Source of the DNA: Dictyocoela muelleri
Lineage: Eukaryota; Microsporidia
DNA length: 10,435 nt
Assembly (NCBI GenBank): GCA_016256075.1
Contig: SDVU01000802.1
Span: 1-10,435 of the forward strand
Direction of reading: 5' to 3'
The notes beneath the pieces were generated by a model, which searched no databases, had not been told where the DNA came from, and saw nothing but the letters and a program-made list of their open reading frames with translations. Shown one piece after another: positions 1 through 7,374 of this stretch (the first letter of the stretch is position 1; each line of letters starts with the position of its first letter). The position numbers and the translations under genes were made by a program.

Positions 1-276
1 TTTGATGAATTTTTATTTAACACTACTTTTTGCCGCGATGCGTCGCCGTACTCATCCCCACACATAGAGATTCCCTTCTGCTTCATTATCATATTAGACC
101 AAGTTTTGATCAGGTATACAACATTGTAACAACTGTATACTAAAAGCAAATTATAATAGTTTTTGCTCGCTTAATTTCATTCACTCATTATTTATTAAAA
201 AGTGGCGTTAAGGGGATTCGAACCTCGATACTTAAATTTTACATTTAAGAGTGTTAATCACTGAGCTATCTGGCTA
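1..276 (-). mobile_element. tRNA-derived SINE, copy A (cut by window edge)
   Basis: On the minus strand a tRNA-like head starts near 274. It has an A box (TAGCTCAGTGA) and a perfect B box (GGTTCGAATCC, within 202-274). The family body follows: the ACATTAAGCGGTC-like block (here diverged), the TTGGTCTAATATGA block and the GACGCATC..GGCAAAA block. The window ends inside the body, so roughly 180 bases of its 3' part are missing. The head does not form a tRNA acceptor stem, so this is a retroposon and not a tRNA gene. The copy carries TTTT runs on the sense strand (near 140 and 197), unlike copies B-D, so it looks older or inactive. Confidence 0.8.
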
Positions 277-489
277 TAAATGAAATCAAAATAAAAAAAA
301 CAACTCGAGAATTTGCGACAAATTTTACCGCGGAGAATGGTTGTAAATTTAGCGGAAGATCCACATTTTTACCTTTTATTATTTACATATCACTTTAGTT
401 TATAATTAAACTTATCATTAGATAATTCATTATAAATATAGTTTATATTAGTGTTGACAACCAAAATAATTTTGAAAAAAAAAAGGAAA
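277..489. other. AT-rich intergenic stretch
   Basis: I see no supported gene here. A slightly more GC-rich patch at 300-372 (CCGCGGAGAATGG, AGCGGAAGATCC) stands out from the surrounding AT-rich DNA. It could be a fragment of another repeat, but no ORF or terminal repeat supports that. Confidence 0.4.
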
Positions 490-808
490 TTGGTATTGTT
501 CTATTATATAGTACCATTTTTGAGTATACAAAAAAACTTACAGAAAGGTATAAAATGTAATTTCATTCCATTTGTTTGTAGACTTTTGGAAACGCTTTTA
601 CAATTTGTTTTTATCATTTCAGTGTCGATTTGTAGTAAAGTCCGCAAAGATGGACTATTTTTCAAATCGACACTGAGATGATATTAACAAATTGTAAAAG
701 CATTTCAAGGAGTCTATAAAGAAAAGGAATAGGATTGCATTTTACACTTTCATGTAAACTTTTTTGTATGCTCTTAAAAAATGGTACTATATAATAAAAC
801 AGTACCAA
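490..808. repeat. Long foldback palindrome (MITE-like)
   Basis: Arms of about 142 bases (490-631 and 664-808) are inverted copies of each other with scattered mismatches and small indels. Both contain TATATAGTACC, ACAATTTGTT and AGTGTCGATTT. The 32-base centre (632-663) holds a further small AGTCC/GGACT stem. A transcript would fold into a long imperfect hairpin. The outer end reads TTGGTAYTGTT. I found no clear target duplication and no protein similarity, so the family is unrecognised. Confidence 0.8.
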
Positions 809-1158
809 AAATTAAATGCAAAAAATTTAAAATATGAAGAAATTTCGGTGCTTCCGGTCATACCAATATATCTTTTGATAAAAAAGTGCATAAATATATT
901 TTATGAGTAAATTTAGAAATACAGGCATTTTATGTAAAAAAAAATAATTTACTTATTTTAACTCAAAAAACATTAGTATACGTGTACCTTCTAGTTTTTT
1001 AAACAAAAAACATCGAAGTTTTAACCTGAGTAATGCCCAAATTTTAAATGATAAGATTTCCTTATGATCAAAAACGACTTTGAAAACAATATTAAAATAA
1101 AATATTTTTTTGATATTAGTCAGTTTATAATTGAAATAATAAAAGAGGCGTTTCCATA
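809..1158. other. AT-rich stretch without recognisable gene
   Basis: Both strands hold only very short ORFs and A/T runs. The patch at 845-880 (TTTCGGTGCTTCCGGTCATACC) is less AT-biased, but I could not tie it to a protein family or to a repeat elsewhere in the window. Confidence 0.4.
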
Positions 1159-1166
1159 GTTAAGAT

Positions 1167-1719
1167 CGGGGGTGTCCAACACGCGGCACGCTGTAAGTTT
1201 TTGTGCGGCCCGCTGTAAGTTTTTATGTTGCCTGCGAGATTTTTTAACTGCTTTTTTTTCACGTTTAATAATTTAAATAGATATTTTTTAAAACAATAAA
1301 ATATGCAATATATTTTTTTTATATATAAGTTTTGTGCTACGAGTATTTCTTAATTTTCTTAGGTGCATATCGCCCTTAACAGCTTCTTTCATTTTTGCAA
1401 CTAAATAAAAACTTGTTTAATCAAAGTTTTAAATAAAAATTTTGTCTTCTATTTGCAAGATTTCTTTCTCAAAGCATTTTTTCATTTGTCTTCGACCGAC
1501 TTATATAAGAAAATAATCTATTTTAGGCATAAAGATGAAATAAAAAACCATAACTTTCGTTAATGCATTTTATTTTAAAAAATAAATACCTTTTATTTAA
1601 GTAAAAAATAAATAATTTTTTATTTTTTATACTCCCTTTGGCACATTTCTTTTTGTGCGGGCCGCGAGAAGATTTTTGAATAAGAATGGCATCCATCTTA
1701 TATTAGTTTGACACCTCAG
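1167..1719. mobile_element. hAT-like DNA transposon, non-autonomous
   Basis: The ends are short inverted repeats: CGGGGGTGTCC on the left and, read inward on the other strand, CTGAGGTGTCAAAC on the right. They are flanked by GTTAAGAT (1159-1166) and GTTAAGAC (1720-1727), an 8-bp target duplication with one change, as hAT elements make. Subterminal GC-rich blocks (GTGCGGCCCGC at 1202-1212, GTGCGGGCCGCGAG near 1653) sit in AT-rich DNA and resemble the CAGGGGTGTCMAAC..CGGCCCGCG ends common among animal hAT elements. The left block is partly duplicated (CGCTGTAAGTTTTT occurs twice). At 553 bp it is too short for a transposase; the interior is AT-rich with small decayed coding-like pieces. Confidence 0.75.
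1288..1392 (-). pseudogene. Coding-like scrap inside the hAT-like element
   Basis: A 34-codon ORF begins MKEAVKGDMHLRKLRNTRST and has a charged, balanced composition unlike the low-complexity reading frames nearby. A second open piece just upstream on the same strand (about 1429-1500) reads VGRRQMKKCFEKEILQIEDK. Stops separate them, so if they once belonged together the gene is dead. I do not recognise the family. Position inside the element suggests a remnant of a transposase or captured gene, but chance is possible at this length. Confidence 0.3.
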
Positions 1720-1749
1720 GTTAAGACTAACGGAGACGTAAAAATATTC

Positions 1750-2802
1750 CGTATTAACCCTTTTTAGGGTCGTCTATAAATTCAAGATGACATGAAACTC
1801 AGATAATAACTGATTTACTAGATTCTTAATTGTCTAATAATCATGTATATCTAAAAAATAGCGACATATTTATATCTTTTTATAATTTATATTTACTAAA
1901 TTAGAAAAAAAAAATTGACACGTTTTTTTTACATAATAATATCAGATTATTGTACAATAAAATATTTGGTACATCACTTTTTATCTCGGTTAGTTGTGAT
2001 CTTAAATTTCTCAACAGCTCTAAAGCGGATGACAAGTTAAACATCTACTTTAGAAATTTAAGTTTAAATTACTTATTTGATAATCTATTATCTATTTAAA
2101 AAGATAATTATGAAGAAACAAAACAAATTTGAAATACCCATATTATTTTATAAAAGGATATTTTATATGAACAGTTATTTCGCTGTCTAAAATGATGCGA
2201 GCATTTCAAATATGTCTACGTTTTTTTCATAAACTCTTATATTTAAATAGATTATAGATCGTCAATAAGTAATTTGAGATTAAATTCTTGAGTAGATGTT
2301 TAATTTGTCACACAATTTAGAGACGTCGAAAAATTTAAGATGACAAGAAAATGAGATTTAATTTATATAGTGTAAGTGTCCCGTTCAGCATTGTTAGACT
2401 TGTAACTATTGCTAACGGCACTAAATGTTTGGTCATTAAGATTAGATTGACCTTTATTAATAAAACCTTTTGATGTAAACTTTTTATTATTCTTAAATGA
2501 CATGTCCATTATTCCTCGCACCATATTTATAGCTTTAAATGATCAATTAAATATTTTTTTGTGAAACAAATATTATTTCAATAATAAATTAACATTATTA
2601 TTGTATAATTCTAATTAATAGCCATAAATATGAGCATTTATAATTAAGAGATTTAAACAATGTAGGCACACCTATCCAACATATAGCAAAATCTTTTTTG
2701 TCCAATAATTTTTAAATATTTACAGAAAAAATTGGTATATCAGATATTATCTCAGTTTCTTGTCATCTTAAATTATCGACGACTCTAAAGCGGGTTAATA
2801 CC
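1750..2802. mobile_element. Nested inverted-repeat elements of one family
   Basis: Four related ends occur: 1750-1818 facing right, 1984-2022 facing left, 2318-2358 facing right and 2734-2802 facing left. Consensus features are GTATTAACCCGCTTTAGAG, then a GTCGTCGA-like step, ATTTAAGATGACAAGAAACT and GAGATAATAT. The outer pair match over about 68 bases. The inner pair belong to a palindrome (1984-2357) whose arms continue through AAACATCTACT and AAATTACTTATT to about 2095/2245. This fits either two adjacent short elements (1750-2022 and 2318-2802) or one element invaded by a foldback relative. No transposase is visible and the superfamily is unrecognised. Confidence 0.7.
2363..2524 (-). CDS. 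Small hypothetical ORF, 53 aa
   Basis: An ATG-to-TAA ORF of 53 codons begins MVRGIMDMSFKNNKKFTSKG and ends in AERDTYTI. It is hydrophilic, rich in N, S and K, has no membrane segment and lacks the homopolymer look of chance ORFs here. It lies between the inverted-repeat ends at 2318-2358 and 2734-2802, so it may be a fragment of that element's own gene. An in-frame TGA lies eight codons before the ATG. There is no C-run just before the ATG, unlike the J-domain gene. I do not recognise the protein; a chance ORF remains quite possible. Confidence 0.25.
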   Translation of the reverse strand: MVRGIMDMSFKNNKKFTSKGFINKGQSNLNDQTFSAVSNSYKSNNAERDTYTI

Positions 2803-2884
2803 AAAGATTCTTTAATTACAATTTTAAATAAATATTTTTTTAATAAAAATAACCATTTAAAGGTTTATTGTGTCTGAAATTATG

Positions 2885-3345
2885 GTCTAAATAGCTCGGT
2901 GGTTAACACTTTAGAATTTAACATTTAAGTGTCGAGGTTCGAATTCAATTGAAGTTTCTTTAATAAATAATTGAAAATGACATTAAGCGGTCAATTACTA
3001 TAGAAGTTTAGTATAATATACAGTCGTATAGATTGATATAGATGATAATGACTTAATATAATATGACAGCTAAGCATAGGGGGCTCTTATAGGTGTGTGG
3101 ATTAGTGCGGAGACGCATCTCGGCAAAAAGTAGGGAAAAATAAAAATTCATGGAAATCCACAAATTACCTGTATCCTGCTGTGTCATGGATAAAACGATA
3201 AACGCGTATACAGCTGTGTCTCTGGGCAACTTAGTAGTGTCGTGTAATTTGAAAACCAAGAACCAAAGGTCTATAGACCAAGGTTGGAGAAAACTCACCG
3301 GTTGACAATTATGGATATTGTCATCATATAATATATATAGAGGGA
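2885..3345 (+). mobile_element. tRNA-derived SINE, copy B (full length)
   Basis: The head has A box TAGCTCGGTGG (from 2893) and B box GGTTCGAATTC, about 45 bases apart, as in a tRNA promoter, but no acceptor pairing. The body carries the shared blocks GACATTAAGCGGTCA, GTATAATATACAG, GACGCATCTCGGCAAAA, GATAAAACGATAAACGCGTA and AATTATGGATATTGTCATCA, and ends in ATATATATAG. The sequence AAATTATG flanks it on both sides (2877-2884, 3346-3353), a plausible target duplication. No TTTT occurs across the element; a T6 run follows at about 3355. The 81-codon ORF on the opposite strand is a by-product of the body. Confidence 0.82.
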
Positions 3346-3380
3346 AAATTATGCTATTTTTTAATTACATTTTTTTCGGG

Positions 3381-3821
3381 AGAATATCATATTAGTTAAA
3401 AACTCTTGACTGTAACATTTAAGTATCTTGTTCGAAGAGTTTGTGTCACTTTAATAAAAAAAGAAATGACATTAATCGATAAGTAGCTATATTATTAATA
3501 TTATGTTACCTCATGTAATATTTAATATTAAGAATTGGTTTAATATGAGAATGATACATATAATTACAAAACATATTGAGATGAGTGCTGCGATACATTT
3601 ATAAAATAAGTAGTGGGATCAAAAAATTCATGAAGAGGAATATAATTACTTGTATGCTAATAAGTTATTGATAAAACGAAAATCGTGTACACACCTGGGC
3701 TTCTGGGTAGCTTAGAAAGTGACGTATACTAAGAGCTCAGAGAACAAAATGTCTAAAAACCACAGTAAGAGACATCTCTCCGCGTCGGCAATTATGGATA
3801 TTATCAGCATAATTTATATCT
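3381..3821 (+). mobile_element. tRNA-derived SINE, copy C (diverged)
   Basis: The body blocks of the family are recognisable: GACATTAATCGAT, AATAAGTAGTGGGAT, GATAAAACGAAAATCGTGTA, CTGGGCTTCTGGGTAGCTTAG, AAGTGACGTATA and GGCAATTATGGATATTATCAG. The head is badly worn: the A box is lost and the B box reads TGTTCGAAGAG. The order and spacing of the blocks match copies B and D. It lies about 40 bases after copy B in the same orientation. No target duplication is visible. The sense strand has no TTTT until about 3830, just past the end. Confidence 0.68.
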
Positions 3822-4263
3822 AAATCTGTTTTGAAAAATAAATATTTATAATTATTAGTCATTAAATGTTGATATGTCATTTATTAATACCCCTTTTCAA
3901 AAACTTTGAAATATTGGAGATAAATTAATCTAAGAAATTATTATAAAGGGGAATATTTCATTAAAAATGCGTGTTTTACAAAACTATAAAAAATATTTAA
4001 AGTCAATTTAAATTAATGATTATCCTTAAAAATGTATTCAAAAGGATTCTTTTTAAAGAGCCATAAAAATTATATTTGTTAGGAATAATGTTGAGTTCAT
4101 TTCTGTTAAATTTATTTTAAAATTTTCAGGACAAAAAAATATAAAATTGACAAAATTACCCTTCAACAAAGACTACACTTTACGCTTCTTAAAAATGATA
4201 AAATAATTAAAGGTTTAAAAAATAGATAATCTTTTTAAAATAACAATTAATAGATAATTATTA
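3822..4263. other. AT-rich intergenic stretch with small hairpins
   Basis: No gene is supported. A short inverted repeat (AATACCCCTTT near 3887, AAAGGGGAATATT near 3946) and a smaller one (ATCCTT near 4022, AAAGGAT near 4042) are the only structures I see. Confidence 0.4.
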
Positions 4264-4328
4264 AAATAAAGTTTATTTAACTTTTTAATAATTTATTTGG
4301 CTATTCAGCCCAAAATAAACTTTTATTG
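4264..4328 (-). terminator. Hairpin and AATAAA at the 3' end of the J-domain gene
   Basis: Past the stop codon on the minus strand, AATAAA lies at 4327-4322, about 33 bases downstream, and fits a polyadenylation signal. It overlaps the start of an inverted repeat (AATAAAAGTTTATTT / AAATAAACTTTATT) whose loop holds a second small stem, GGCT..AGCC. Using the hairpin for 3'-end formation is inference; the AATAAA is directly visible. Confidence 0.45.
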
Positions 4329-4359
4329 AAATAAATGCAAAACCCTTTCCTTACTTACC

Positions 4360-5058
4360 TTAGATATTTCGATTTTCTCTACGCTTTATTATTTTTATAA
4401 TTATTCTAATGATTAATAAAATAATAATAATCGATATGAAAATACTAATTTCTTTGGAATTATCAGGTTTTTTGTAATGACTATAGTTGTCCTTATCAAA
4501 GTTATGGGTAAAATGAGTGTCGTAATCAGGATAGAAATTGTAATTTTTTTGATTACCTGCGGAAAATTTAGATGATTTAGCCGACTCATTGAAATAATTA
4601 GGATTGGTTCCTTCTGAATTATTTCCAGTATTTCTAAATCCCGGAGCATATTTTCCATTATCAAATCTCGTTTCATTGCTAAATTTATATTTATTAAAGG
4701 TAAAATTTTCTTTGATCTCAAATGTGAATAGATCAATACGTTTATTTCTATAAACAAAACATAATTGATCGTATTTTCCCAATAGACTTGAATCAAATGC
4801 TATTTCTTTTGCTCGGTTAAGTATTTTAAAGAAGAAGTCGTGTTCTTGACCATGAAAATCTATTTTAGATTCTATACTTGAAAATTTATCCGAATGAACG
4901 AGTAATATTCGCCTAGCATATTGTTTTTTCACCTCATTTTTATTTTCGAGATTATTTACACCTAAAATCTTTTTTAAATCATGTTGAACAGAATTATTGT
5001 AACCGTCCCAAATTTCGTCAATAGCTCTTTGAATATTTTTTAAATTTTCATCAGTCAT
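4360..5058 (-). CDS. Divergent J-domain (DnaJ-like) protein with C-terminal membrane anchor
   Basis: The product has 232 residues. Residues about 26-98 match a J domain: DLKKILGV at 27-34 for the DxYxxLGV opening, helix II VKKQYARRILLV at 43-54, and helix III FFFKILNRAKEIAFD to LLGKYD at 75-97. J proteins recruit Hsp70 and stimulate its ATPase through an HPD loop; here the loop is HSD (55-57), so function may be altered. Residues 120-200 are Asn/Tyr/Ser-rich and probably disordered. Residues 204-224 are almost all Ile/Leu, followed by KRRENRNI, giving a tail-anchored layout like yeast Hlj1 or animal DNAJB12 with the J domain in the cytosol. R218 splits the hydrophobic run. The ATG follows a C5 run, supporting this start. 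No partner genes lie nearby. The J-fold call is solid, the membrane location likely, the orthology unknown. Confidence 0.88.
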   Translation of the reverse strand: MTDENLKNIQRAIDEIWDGYNNSVQHDLKKILGVNNLENKNEVKKQYARRILLVHSDKFSSIESKIDFHGQEHDFFFKILNRAKEIAFDSSLLGKYDQLCFVYRNKRIDLFTFEIKENFTFNKYKFSNETRFDNGKYAPGFRNTGNNSEGTNPNYFNESAKSSKFSAGNQKNYNFYPDYDTHFTHNFDKDNYSHYKKPDNSKEISIFISIIIILLIIRIIIKIIKRRENRNI

Positions 5059-5110
5059 TGGGGGTTTATTCTGGAATTTAAATATTTTTGAAAAAGGGGT
5101 GCTTTATATA
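5059..5110 (-). promoter_or_regulatory. Core promoter of the J-domain gene: TATA-like box and C5 motif
   Basis: Read on the minus strand, TATATAAA lies at 5110-5103, about 45-52 bases before the ATG, and CCCCC at 5064-5060 ends two bases before it. CCC-like motifs close to the start codon are a known feature of microsporidian genes and imply a very short 5' leader. A second C-rich patch (GCACCCC) follows the TATA box. Confidence 0.6.
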
Positions 5111-5239
5111 AAAATGGAAATTTTTGAGTTTTTGAAAATAATGAAAGGTTAAGAATATAATTTAAAAGTCTACATTTATAATATTTATTAATTATAATTT
5201 ACTTTAATTTGTATTTATTAGAGTGTTTATCAGTTATTT

Positions 5240-5251
5240 AAGCGATTTTTT
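5240..5251 (+). repeat. Target-site duplication, left of SINE D
   Basis: AAGCGATTTTTT here matches AAGCAATTTTTT at 6113-6124 with one change. The two copies bracket SINE copy D exactly, as expected of LINE-type retroposition. Confidence 0.7.
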
Positions 5252-6112
5252 TTGCGGCCAGATAGCACAGTGGTTAACACTCTTAAATGTAAAATTTAAG
5301 TATCGAGGTTCGAATGCCGCAGACGTCACTCTTTAATAAATAATGAGGGAATGACATTAAGCGGTCATAACTATATAATTATAGGAGGCTTCTTTCGAAA
5401 GATGCCTACATTTTGGTAGGCATCTTTCTAAAGAAAAGCAATTTTTAAAAATTAAAAATAACTTACCCATATTCTTTTAAAATTATTAGATAATTTTTAT
5501 TGTATCTTATCTTAGTGACTTTCTCTCTAGAAAAAATGTCGTAAACTACGAAATATGGCATTTCAGGAGATTATAAGAAAATTTTATTATCCCTTGCTAA
5601 TTCCATATTTTGTAGTTTATGATATTTTTTCTACAGGTGAGGTCCTTATTAAAGTTAGAATTAAATATTATTAAAATTATGTAATAAAAAATTTAAATTT
5701 TATTTATAAAAAATATTAAAAATTTTGCTCAAGAGGGGACCTTTGATGGTAGGCATCTTTCGAAAGAAGCCCCGATTATAGTATAATATACAGTTGTTCC
5801 AGTATGTTATAGCTAATTAAGACTTGGTCTAATATGACAATGAAGCAGAAGGGATTCTCCTAGGTGTGGAGATAAAGCCGGCGACGCATCTCGGCAAAAT
5901 AAGTAGTGGAAAATAAAATAATCATGAAAAGTCTCTAATTACCTGTATTCGGCGAGTCATTGATAAAACGAAAATCGCGTATACAACTAGGCTTATGGGT
6001 ACCTTAGGAAGTGACGTATTATCGGAACACCCAAACCAAAATACAAAAGACCACGGTAAGAGAAAACTCTCTAGGTTGGCAGATATGGATGTTATCAGTA
6101 TGTAATATATAT
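5252..6112 (+). mobile_element. tRNA-derived SINE, copy D, split by a MITE
   Basis: The head starts at about 5257 with A box TAGCACAGTGG and B box GGTTCGAATGC. Between them, CTTAAAT and ATTTAAG pair around GTAAA, resembling an anticodon arm. The body carries the GACATTAAGCGGTCA, GTATAATATACAG, GACGCATCTCGGCAAAA, GATAAAACGAAAATCGCGTA and GATATGGATGTTATCAG blocks and ends in GTAATATATAT. Removing the 390-bp insert and one 7-bp duplication leaves about 464 bases, matching copy B. The 12-bp target duplication is intact but for one base. Outside the insert there is no TTTT on the sense strand; the first T6 is in the flanking duplication at 6119. Confidence 0.87.
5385..5774. mobile_element. 390-bp MITE inserted in SINE D
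   Basis: The terminal inverted repeats are GAGGCTTCTTTCGAAAGATG on the left and CGGGGCTTCTTTCGAAAGAT read inward from the right, each continuing to GCCTAC. ATTATAG flanks both sides (5378-5384, 5775-5781). Copy B shows the unoccupied site at the same place, which confirms the insertion. The left repeat is followed at once by its own inverted copy (5414-5438). A long internal hairpin spans 5524-5640, with arms built on CTAGAAAAAAT and GTAAACTAC. No transposase is present. The superfamily is not clear to me; a 6-7 bp duplication is unlike Tc1/mariner. Confidence 0.82.
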
Positions 6113-6119
6113 AAGCAAT

Positions 6120-6258
6120 TTTTTAATATGTAAGAAAGATATATTTATTTAGATAGAGTTCTATTTTGAGATAATTAGACGATGGTTTAAAATTAATAAT
6201 AGCAAATATTAATTTATTGGGAAATGTTTTGCTGTTATTTTCTTACATAATATTTTTT
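6120..6258. repeat. Short inverted-repeat unit
   Basis: TTTTTTAATATGTAAGAAA near 6119-6137 is repeated in inverse as TTTCTTACATAATATTTTTT near 6239-6258, with about 100 AT-rich bases between. It abuts the end of SINE D. It may be a small MITE or a chance repeat in AT-rich DNA; no target duplication is seen. Confidence 0.4.
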
Positions 6259-6361
6259 AGCATAAAAAATATAATTAAAGTATGAATTAAAATTTTTTAT
6301 TTCTTAAAGAGGTAAAAATAAAAAAAAGTAAATAAAAAATAATAAACAAAAAATATAAGTC

Positions 6362-6985
6362 TTAAAAACATCTTCTTTAGAAAAAAAACGATGCATTTTT
6401 TAAAAAAAATCTGCACATCTTTCTAATGAAACACGATTTTTTTTTAATTTGAAAAAATATAATAACCATTGTAAATAAGCGTATTTAATAATATTTTGAT
6501 TCTCACATTGGCTAGTTATGCTCTTATTTTAGAGGAAATTTCTTTCTGAAAGAGAAAATTACATGATTCTTATTTGTAATAAGCGTTTAATCTCGATTTA
6601 TCTTCAATTAGCAGATTAATATTTTTTACAGATATATGTTTATATATGCAAGTTTTTTAAAAAAAAAATTTACCTTTTTGTAAATTGTTGCAAAAATTAA
6701 TTATGGTTGGAAAAAATAAATTATGGTCTTAAAAAATTATTAAGCTTATAACTTAATATAACTCGAGATTAAACGCTTATTTCAAATAAGAATCATGTAA
6801 TTTCCTCTTAATATTGTGATTTCATAAAAAGTAGGAAATAAATAACCGGGTGACAACTCATAATTTATATTGATATTATTTTTTGAAAATTATTTTATTT
6901 TTTTTATTTAAATTGTTTTCAATAAATTATTTTTAATTCAAGGTAGATCATTTGTTTTAGACATCTTGCTAAAGAAGACCCTCTT
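6362..6985. mobile_element. Older copy of the 390-bp MITE, split by another element
   Basis: The left end reads ATCTTCTTTAGAAA, then GATGCA, then the inverted copy CACATCTTTCTAATGAAACA (from about 6414), the same double-end arrangement as the copy in SINE D. The right end GACATCTTGCTAAAGAAG (from 6960), then ACCC, matches GGCATCTTTCGAAAGAAGCC with a few changes, and the preceding 30 bases also align loosely. Removing the 6552-6812 insert leaves roughly 360 bases, near the family length. The copy is heavily worn. Confidence 0.55.
6552..6812. mobile_element. Inverted-repeat element (MITE-like) nested in older MITE
   Basis: Arms of about 45 bases (6552-6600 and 6763-6812) are near-perfect inverted copies holding ATTACATGATTCTTATTTG, AATAAGCG and TTTAATCTCGA. 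About 165 AT-rich bases lie between them. GAGGAAATT occurs again just outside the left arm (6532-6540). There is no coding capacity. The family is unrecognised. Confidence 0.7.
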
Positions 6986-7017
6986 AAAGGATAGAACAAA
7001 AAAACAAAAAAATAATA

Positions 7018-7165
7018 AATTGGAAAGATAAAAAATATAATTTTCTTTGGAATGAAAATAAAAATAGTGTAAAAAAATGATGTAAATATAAAAATAGTGT
7101 AAAAATAAAACGATTGAAATAAAAATGAAGTACAAATAAAAATTATGTAAAAATAAAAATTCTGG
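7018..7165. repeat. Degenerate tandem repeat, A-rich
   Basis: Units like AAAATAGTGTAAAAAT, AAAATTATGTAAAAATA and AAATATAAAAATAGTGT recur about seven times with variable spacing of 16-22 bases. On the minus strand this makes a low-complexity Phe/Ile/Tyr-rich reading frame that I do not accept as a gene. Confidence 0.5.
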
Positions 7166-7167
7166 CT

Positions 7168-7323
7168 TCTTACTGTTTTTCAGCTCACCTCTGATTTTTA
7201 AATCTCAATTGATAAGAGCATAGATCATGTTTTTATTTTAAGCTTAATTGAAATAAAAAACATGTTCTATGCTCTTATCAATTGAGTTTTAAAAATCAGC
7301 GGTTGTTAAGAGTCGGTAAGAAA
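7168..7323. repeat. Foldback palindrome (MITE-like)
   Basis: Arms centre on AAGCTT near 7238-7243. The inner 60 bases of each arm are nearly identical, with CTCAATTGATAAGAGCATAG and CATGTTTTTAT in inverse order. The match continues weakly outward to TTCTTAC (7168) and GTAAGAA (7317). It lies about 50 bases from the end of SINE E. The arm similarity is high, so it looks younger than the other palindromes. Confidence 0.78.
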
Positions 7324-7374
7324 CAAATTTTGTTTATTTTATTGGTAAAAACAAAAATAAAAAAAGGATTTTTT

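Noticed and set aside
202-274. Functional tRNA gene (and likewise 2885-2960, 5257-5330, 7766-7846, 10257-10325)
   Set aside because: A and B boxes are present, but acceptor stems do not pair and D and T stems are broken; the sequence belongs to repeated SINE units.
451-681. 76-codon ORF on the plus strand
   Set aside because: It runs through one arm of the 490-808 palindrome; its N-terminus is poly-Lys low complexity and no protein features are visible.
3053-3298. 81-codon ORF on the minus strand
   Set aside because: It lies wholly inside SINE copy B on its antisense strand. The same stretch in copies D and E carries early stops, so it is not under protein selection.
4413-4796. 127-codon ORF on the minus strand
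   Set aside because: It overlaps the J-domain gene in another frame and has no recognisable features.
6938-7135. 65-codon ORF on the minus strand
   Set aside because: It is a Phe/Ile/Tyr low-complexity frame over an A-rich degenerate tandem repeat.
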